This document shows, in pieces, positions 52,484 through 56,692 of a DNA stretch of 56,692 nucleotides. The stretch covers positions 1 to 56,692 of the forward strand of contig CAMNHF010000003.1 in NCBI GenBank assembly GCA_946538975.1, given 5' to 3'. The notes under the pieces were generated by a model, which worked only from the letters and a program-made list of their open reading frames with translations, made no database searches and was not told the origin of the DNA. How positions within the stretch are numbered: the first letter of the stretch is position 1; every line of letters starts with the position of its first letter. Position numbers and translations under genes: made by a program. Source of the DNA: an uncultured Clostridia bacterium (GTDB lineage: Bacteria > Bacillota > Clostridia > Christensenellales > Aristaeellaceae).

Positions 52484-53578
52484 ATGAGAAAAGGCAATCC
52501 TTTCCGCGTGGTGGTCATCTGCACCATCATCCTCGCCGTGCTGGCGGCGGGCACCATGTTTGCGGCCCGGTATATCAGCGACGAGCGCACCGCGGCCCTG
52601 CGCACAGCCCAGGAAGAGGCCAACGCGCGCAATCAGGAGCGGTATGACGCCTATCAGCAGGCCAAGGCCGAGTTCGACGCGAACAATAACCGGGATAACG
52701 TGAACGACGCCTGGCCCACGCCCTCGGGCAGCGGCTGGGAGGTGCTGGATCTGTCCAGCTATCCCCTGGAGGAGCCCCGGGTGGAGACCGTCAGCCGCCA
52801 GGAGGCGCTGTACAACGGCATGCTGCTGGTGAACCAGTGGCACATCCGGCCGGAGGATTTTGACGAGACGCAGATGGTCAGCATCAGCAAGACGACCAAC
52901 CGCACCGTCAGCGTCTCCAGCAACGCCGTCAAGATGTCCACCGCGGGCGCCGCGGCCCTGCAGCGCTGCCTGCAGGACGCGAAGGTGCAGAAGGGGCTGG
53001 ACTACTACGTGGCCTATGAGGCCTACCGCACCAACGAGGAGCAGCAGAGCCTCTACGACGCCAACAAGACCAACATCCCCGCCGGCTGCAGCGACTACAA
53101 CGCCGGCCAGTCCGTGCGGATCACCCTGTACCACAAGGACGACAAGGCGATCAACGACTATTCCTCCACGATTTTCTCCTGCGAGCACGGCCAGTGGCTG
53201 CTGGAGAACAGCTGGAGGTACGGCCTGGTGTTCCGCTTCCCGATTGCGGATTACCCCGTGGCCGGCACGGATGACAAGAGCTTCATCACCGGCGTCAACG
53301 CGAAGATGCAGACCTTCCGCTATGTGGGCACGGGCAACGCGGCGGCGATGAACACCCTGGGCCTGTGCCTGGAGGAATACGTCCAGTACCTGAGCGAGCA
53401 TCCGCACATCGGCGTGTACAGCGACGGCCGCCTGATGTACGAAATCTGCCGCCAGTACGTGGGCGACGGCCAGAGCTTCAACATCTCCGTCACCGGCAAG
53501 CCCGGCGTCCAGAGCAGCGTTCACTCGCTGGACAACATGGGCTATGTCATTTCCGTGTTCTCCTTCGTGGCCGAGTAA
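52484..53578 (+). CDS. VanY/M15B-like D,D-carboxypeptidase pseudoenzyme, membrane anchored
   Basis: A 364-residue protein with an N-terminal membrane span (about 8-28), a charged helical stalk and a C-terminal VanY-like fold. The fold is easily recognised (EAYRTNEEQQSLYD, the PAGCSDYNAGQSVRI block, WLLENSWRYGLVFRFP, then FRYVG and CLEEYVQYL). But the residues that bind zinc and act in catalysis are replaced: where the family has SExHxxGxAxD it has Tyr205 and Arg212 instead of His and Asp, and the ExxH pair reads Lys274/Thr277. So it cannot be an active zinc peptidase; a peptidoglycan-binding or regulatory role is possible (inference). Confidence 0.8.
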   Translation: MRKGNPFRVVVICTIILAVLAAGTMFAARYISDERTAALRTAQEEANARNQERYDAYQQAKAEFDANNNRDNVNDAWPTPSGSGWEVLDLSSYPLEEPRVETVSRQEALYNGMLLVNQWHIRPEDFDETQMVSISKTTNRTVSVSSNAVKMSTAGAAALQRCLQDAKVQKGLDYYVAYEAYRTNEEQQSLYDANKTNIPAGCSDYNAGQSVRITLYHKDDKAINDYSSTIFSCEHGQWLLENSWRYGLVFRFPIADYPVAGTDDKSFITGVNAKMQTFRYVGTGNAAAMNTLGLCLEEYVQYLSEHPHIGVYSDGRLMYEICRQYVGDGQSFNISVTGKPGVQSSVHSLDNMGYVISVFSFVAE

Positions 53579-53592
53579 CACTGCGCAATCCC

Positions 53593-53626
53593 GGAGGCGG
53601 CTGTCCGCGGGCAGCTGCCTCCTTTT
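53593..53626 (+). terminator. Terminator after the VanY-like gene
   Basis: GGAGGC-g-GCTG pairs with CAGC-t-GCCTCC around an 8-nt loop, followed by TTTT. Confidence 0.8.
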
Positions 53627-53656
53627 CCGTCACAGCGCCAGAGATCGGGGGAGCCT

Positions 53657-54232
53657 ATGAACGAAATCCGCATTCAGACCATTGTCACCGGCCCGCTGCA
53701 GGAGCGCTGCTACCTGATCGGCCGCGAGGGGCGGGACGACTGCGCCGTCATCGATCCCGGCGCGGACGCTCCGCGGATTGCGGCCCGTGTGGGGGAGCGG
53801 CGGATTGCCGCCATCCTGCTGACCCACTGCCATTTCGACCACATCGGCGCGGCAGCGGCCCTGCGCGGGGAGGGCACCGAGATCGTCATCCACCGGCTGG
53901 ACGCCGCGGGGCTGACGGATCCGGCGATCAACGCCTCCCTGGGCATGATGGGCCGGCCGATGACCGCGCCCCGCGCCACCCGCCTCGTGGAGGACGGCGA
54001 CATGCTGGACATCGCGGGCGTGCGCTTTCAGGTGCTGCACACCCCGGGCCACACCGCCGGGGGCGTGTGCTACCTGTGCGAGGAGGCCGGCGTGATCTTC
54101 ACCGGGGACACCGTGCTGTGCGGCACCTGCGGGCGCACTGATCTGCCGACCGGCTCCGAGGCGCAGATGGAGGCCTCGCTGGACCGCCTGGAGCCCTTGC
54201 TGCGAAAATACAGGTATTACGGGGGACACTGA
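53657..54232 (+). CDS. Short MBL-fold (glyoxalase II-like) hydrolase
   Basis: A 191-residue metallo-beta-lactamase-fold hydrolase. Zinc motifs: THCHFDHIGAA, HTPGHTAGG and FTGDTVL, with CGRTDLPTGS typical of glyoxalase II-like proteins. The chain ends RYYGGH: family members continue from PGHG for about 15-20 residues more, so this protein stops on what should be the last metal-ligand His. Its stop shares one base with the hemZ start (TGATG), coupling the two genes, and related pairs occur next to hemZ in Clostridia. Substrate unknown. Confidence 0.88.
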   Translation: MNEIRIQTIVTGPLQERCYLIGREGRDDCAVIDPGADAPRIAARVGERRIAAILLTHCHFDHIGAAAALRGEGTEIVIHRLDAAGLTDPAINASLGMMGRPMTAPRATRLVEDGDMLDIAGVRFQVLHTPGHTAGGVCYLCEEAGVIFTGDTVLCGTCGRTDLPTGSEAQMEASLDRLEPLLRKYRYYGGH

Positions 54233-55683
54233 TGGAACCGCTGGAACAGGAGCTCCGGACAATCACGCCGGATCTGAAAAACATCACCCGCCTGTTCGGC
54301 CTGCCGGACAGCGTCTGGGATCCGCCGCGCTTTTCCTATACCATGACGGAGGACGCGGACGCGCTGCAGTGCGTCTTCACCGACGGGCGCGACAGCACGG
54401 CTCTGCGCGCGCCGCTGCCGCCCCTGACCGGGGACGAAAGGCTGGACGCCCTGCACCGCCGCCGGACGGCGCGCCGCCTGTGCCGGCAGACGCTCTATGC
54501 CCTGTGCCGGGATGTGACGGGGATCCACCCGCCCTGGGGCAGCCTGACCGGCATCCGGCCCACGCGGCTGCTGTATGAGCTGCTGGAGCAGGGGCTGAGC
54601 CTGTCCGAGGCGCCGTCCGTGCTGATCCGCAAATTTGACCTGACCGCGGAGAAGGCACACCTGCTGCAGGAGGCCGTCAGCGTCCAGCGCACGCTGCCGC
54701 CGCCGGGCGATGCGTGGGCGGATGTCTACATCGGCATTCCCTTCTGCCGCACGCGGTGCACCTACTGCTCCTTCTCCTCGGGCGCGGTGGGGGACGGAAA
54801 GCTGCTGGCCCCCTACCTGGAGGCCCTCTTCGCGGAGCTGGCCGATGGCGCGGCGCTGCTCAGGGAGACAGGGCGGAAGCTGCGCGCCCTGTACATCGGC
54901 GGCGGCACGCCCACAGCCCTGGACGAGCCGATGTTCCGCAGCCTGCTGGAGCGGACGGCGAAGCTGTTTCCCGGCGCGGCGGAGTATACGGTGGAAGCCG
55001 GCCGCCCGGACACCATCACCCGGGACAAGCTGCAGGCCGCGCGGGATCACGGCTTCCTGCGCATCAGCATCAATCCGCAGTCCATGGTGGACCGCACCTT
55101 GCAGGTGATCGGCCGGGCCCACACGGCGGCCCAGGTGGAGGAGGCCTACGCGCTGGCGCGGCAGGTGGGCTTCCATCACATCAACATGGACGTCATCGCC
55201 GGCTTGCCGGGGGAGAGCCTGGATGACTTCGCGGTCACGATGGCCGCGGCGAAGCGGCTCCGGCCGGAGAGCCTGACGGTGCACACCCTGGCGATCAAGC
55301 ATGCCAGCCAGCTGCATCTGGATCAGTTCCCGCTGCCGCCCGCCGAGGAGGCCGCGCGGATGACCCGCATGGGGCAGGAGACGGCCCACAGCATGGGAAT
55401 GCAGGCCTACTACCTCTACCGGCAGAAGTACATGGCGGGCAATCAGGAGAATGTGGGCTACGCGCTGCCGGGGCACGCCTGCCTGTACAATGTGGACATC
55501 ATGGAGGAAAACACCCACATTCTGGCCTTCGGCGCCGGCGGCATCTCCAAGCGGATCTACCCGGAGGAGGGCCACATCGGCCGCTCGCCGAACGTGAGCA
55601 ACATCGAACAGTATATCGCGCGCCACGAGGAAATGGCCCGGCGGAAGCGGGCGCTGTTTCTGGGGGAAGGCGCCGAAGCGTAA
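54232..55683 (+). CDS. hemZ: Coproporphyrinogen dehydrogenase HemZ (radical SAM)
   Basis: A 483-residue radical-SAM protein of the HemZ subgroup of oxygen-independent coproporphyrinogen III dehydrogenase-like enzymes. A distinctive N-terminal domain (about 1-155, with GSLTGIRPTRLLYELL) precedes the cluster motif CRTRCTYCSF, giving Cys172, Cys176 and Cys179. Then come YIGGGTPTAL, the substrate-site NPQSMVDRTLQVIGRAHT and the C-terminal ENVGYALPGHACLYNVDIMEE segment. Whether HemZ makes haem in such anaerobes is open. Coupled to the MBL gene; ends at a bidirectional hairpin. Confidence 0.95.
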   Translation: MEPLEQELRTITPDLKNITRLFGLPDSVWDPPRFSYTMTEDADALQCVFTDGRDSTALRAPLPPLTGDERLDALHRRRTARRLCRQTLYALCRDVTGIHPPWGSLTGIRPTRLLYELLEQGLSLSEAPSVLIRKFDLTAEKAHLLQEAVSVQRTLPPPGDAWADVYIGIPFCRTRCTYCSFSSGAVGDGKLLAPYLEALFAELADGAALLRETGRKLRALYIGGGTPTALDEPMFRSLLERTAKLFPGAAEYTVEAGRPDTITRDKLQAARDHGFLRISINPQSMVDRTLQVIGRAHTAAQVEEAYALARQVGFHHINMDVIAGLPGESLDDFAVTMAAAKRLRPESLTVHTLAIKHASQLHLDQFPLPPAEEAARMTRMGQETAHSMGMQAYYLYRQKYMAGNQENVGYALPGHACLYNVDIMEENTHILAFGAGGISKRIYPEEGHIGRSPNVSNIEQYIARHEEMARRKRALFLGEGAEA

Positions 55684-55694
55684 ACTGGATACAG

Positions 55695-55731
55695 AAAATG
55701 ACTTGCCCGTGAAGAGCGGACAAGTCATTTT
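55695..55731. terminator. Bidirectional terminator between hemZ and the convergent peptidase gene
   Basis: AAAATGACTTG (55695-55705) pairs perfectly with CAAGTCATTTT (55721-55731), with an inner CCG/CGG pairing; A and T runs at the ends serve both strands. Confidence 0.9.
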
Positions 55732-55776
55732 GGATTCTGCCTTGACGAGGGCCGTCCCTCCTCAAGGCGTTCGGGT

Positions 55777-56692
55777 TCAGCGGATAAACAGGGCGTAGGT
55801 GGAGCCGCTGGGATAGATTGTCGGGGTCTGCTGCACGTAGCTGCCGCCCACATCGAACCATTCCCTGGCCAGCGTGTTCGACAGGTACTTGTACAGTTCG
55901 CCCATGGTCAGCACGCCGTTGCCGTCGCCGTACTGCCGGTCGGCGGGGAAGGCGCCGCTGGTGGCGATGGCGTCGATGCAATATTGGGTCAGGATGTTGC
56001 AGGAGGTCTCCACGCTGTAGCCCTCGGTGCCGATGCTGTTCTGCAGATGCTCGGAGGCGGTGAGAATGACGAACTTGCTGGTCAGGAACTCCTTCGTCTG
56101 CGGCTCGGGAACGGAGATGCCGTCTTCGGCGTCGGGCAGCTGCTCATAGTAGCTGCGGTCCAGGATCAGCGGATCGGCCTGGGCGAAGGCTTCCACCGCC
56201 AGCCGGCCGAAGCTCGCGCCGCCCGATGCCGTGCCGCCGTTCAGCTGGCGGGTCGCCGCGCCGGAGCCGCAGGCCTCCAGCACCACGACCACCTTGCCCT
56301 GCACCTTGCTCAGCGCGTTGGCCAGGTCGGGCAGGTACATCAGCGTGTCATAATTGGTGACCAGTGCGCCTGCGTACCGGTTCGAGGTCTCGTCTGCGAC
56401 GCCGTGGGTGCTGATCAGGAAGAAGCTGACGTCGCCGTCCCTGGCCGCGCCGAAGGTGGAGGTGATGGCGCTGAAGATCTGGCTGTTGCTCAGGTCGTCC
56501 CGGGTGGTGATGCTGTATTTGCCGCCGTCGGGGCCGCGCACGCTGCTGAGCAGGTTCTTCCACACCATCACCGTGCCGCGGTTGCGGTAGTTGCTCCACT
56601 CGCCGGTGCTCCAGTAGGAGAAGGTGCTCTCCGAGATCAGCAGCGCGCGGTAGTTGGCCTGGACGGTGACGCGGCAGGTGGCGGAGGAGCTG
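55777..56692 (-). CDS. C13/caspase-like cysteine peptidase, N-terminus beyond the window
   Basis: The last 305 codons of a gene continuing past the right edge. The visible start (SSSATCRVTVQ) looks like the end of a bacterial Ig-like domain. Then comes a caspase-hemoglobinase fold: YRALLISES (first strand), FFLISTHGVAD with the catalytic His, VVVVLEACGSGAAT with the catalytic Cys, and an LFIR end. This fits secreted C13 (legumain-like) peptidases of Clostridia, often preceded by Ig-like repeats. The ATG at 56571 is internal. Substrate and anchoring unknown because the N-terminus is missing. Confidence 0.8.
   Translation of the reverse strand, partial: SSSATCRVTVQANYRALLISESTFSYWSTGEWSNYRNRGTVMVWKNLLSSVRGPDGGKYSITTRDDLSNSQIFSAITSTFGAARDGDVSFFLISTHGVADETSNRYAGALVTNYDTLMYLPDLANALSKVQGKVVVVLEACGSGAATRQLNGGTASGGASFGRLAVEAFAQADPLILDRSYYEQLPDAEDGISVPEPQTKEFLTSKFVILTASEHLQNSIGTEGYSVETSCNILTQYCIDAIATSGAFPADRQYGDGNGVLTMGELYKYLSNTLAREWFDVGGSYVQQTPTIYPSGSTYALFIR

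Overview
The window is a dense, high-GC (roughly two thirds G+C by eye) chromosomal segment of an anaerobic Bacillota. Clostridia fit best. The main clues are a Bacillus-type PhoP box array, a CIRCE operator, IreB, HemZ, a one-polypeptide pyruvate:ferredoxin oxidoreductase and transporters that appear to rely on an unlinked shared ATPase. The genus cannot be fixed from sequence alone; the gene content suits a gut or rumen fibre degrader. I see no phage, insertion sequence, CRISPR array, tRNA or rRNA.

Region 1 (about 0.8-21.4 kb, almost all minus strand) is a polysaccharide-utilisation locus, most likely for acetylated beta-mannan. It starts at a promoter near 21.4 kb carrying a 19-bp inverted repeat over its -10 box. 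In transcript order it encodes a secreted GH26 mannanase with a CBM35-like module, a 1005-residue solute-binding protein with two N-terminal carbohydrate-binding-like modules, two permeases, a membrane-anchored NHL propeller protein, a YIP1-family membrane protein, a DUF5696-type anchored ectoprotein, a second permease pair, a secreted protein with three tandem 120-residue repeats, a second solute-binding protein and a GH130 phosphorylase. A separate LacI regulator and SGNH acetylesterase pair follows, then a TerD-family gene. The NHL-YIP1-DUF5696 set beside the multidomain binding protein is the best candidate here for a poorly described envelope system. No transporter ATPase gene is linked to it.

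Region 2 (21.6-30.3 kb, minus strand) holds an intracellular GH95 fucosidase behind a probable attenuator, an MBL hydrolase, a methyltransferase and a YesL/DUF624-type membrane protein in one operon, a lone ireB, mutY, and a PhoR/PhoB-like two-component system. Divergent from the latter (30.5-34.3 kb, plus strand) are a Na/Pi cotransporter with 11-bp-phased PhoP boxes and htpG with a CIRCE element that may also terminate the cotransporter gene.

Region 3 (34.3-45.5 kb) has a minus-strand operon of split transketolase, a lipid kinase and an acidic protein; a Wzm/Wzt-like export pair; then plus-strand units: M18 aminopeptidase-TrmO-degenerate M28-like membrane protein (joined by GTGA overlaps), three uncharacterised genes, and an orphan amino-acid-binding protein. 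Two copies of a 90-bp hairpin repeat lie just after the stop codons of the export ATPase gene and the GH3 gene.

Region 4 (45.8-56.7 kb) carries a GH3 glycosidase, nifJ, a VanY-like protein that has lost all its zinc and catalytic residues, a short MBL hydrolase coupled to hemZ, and, cut by the right edge, a C13-type cysteine peptidase.
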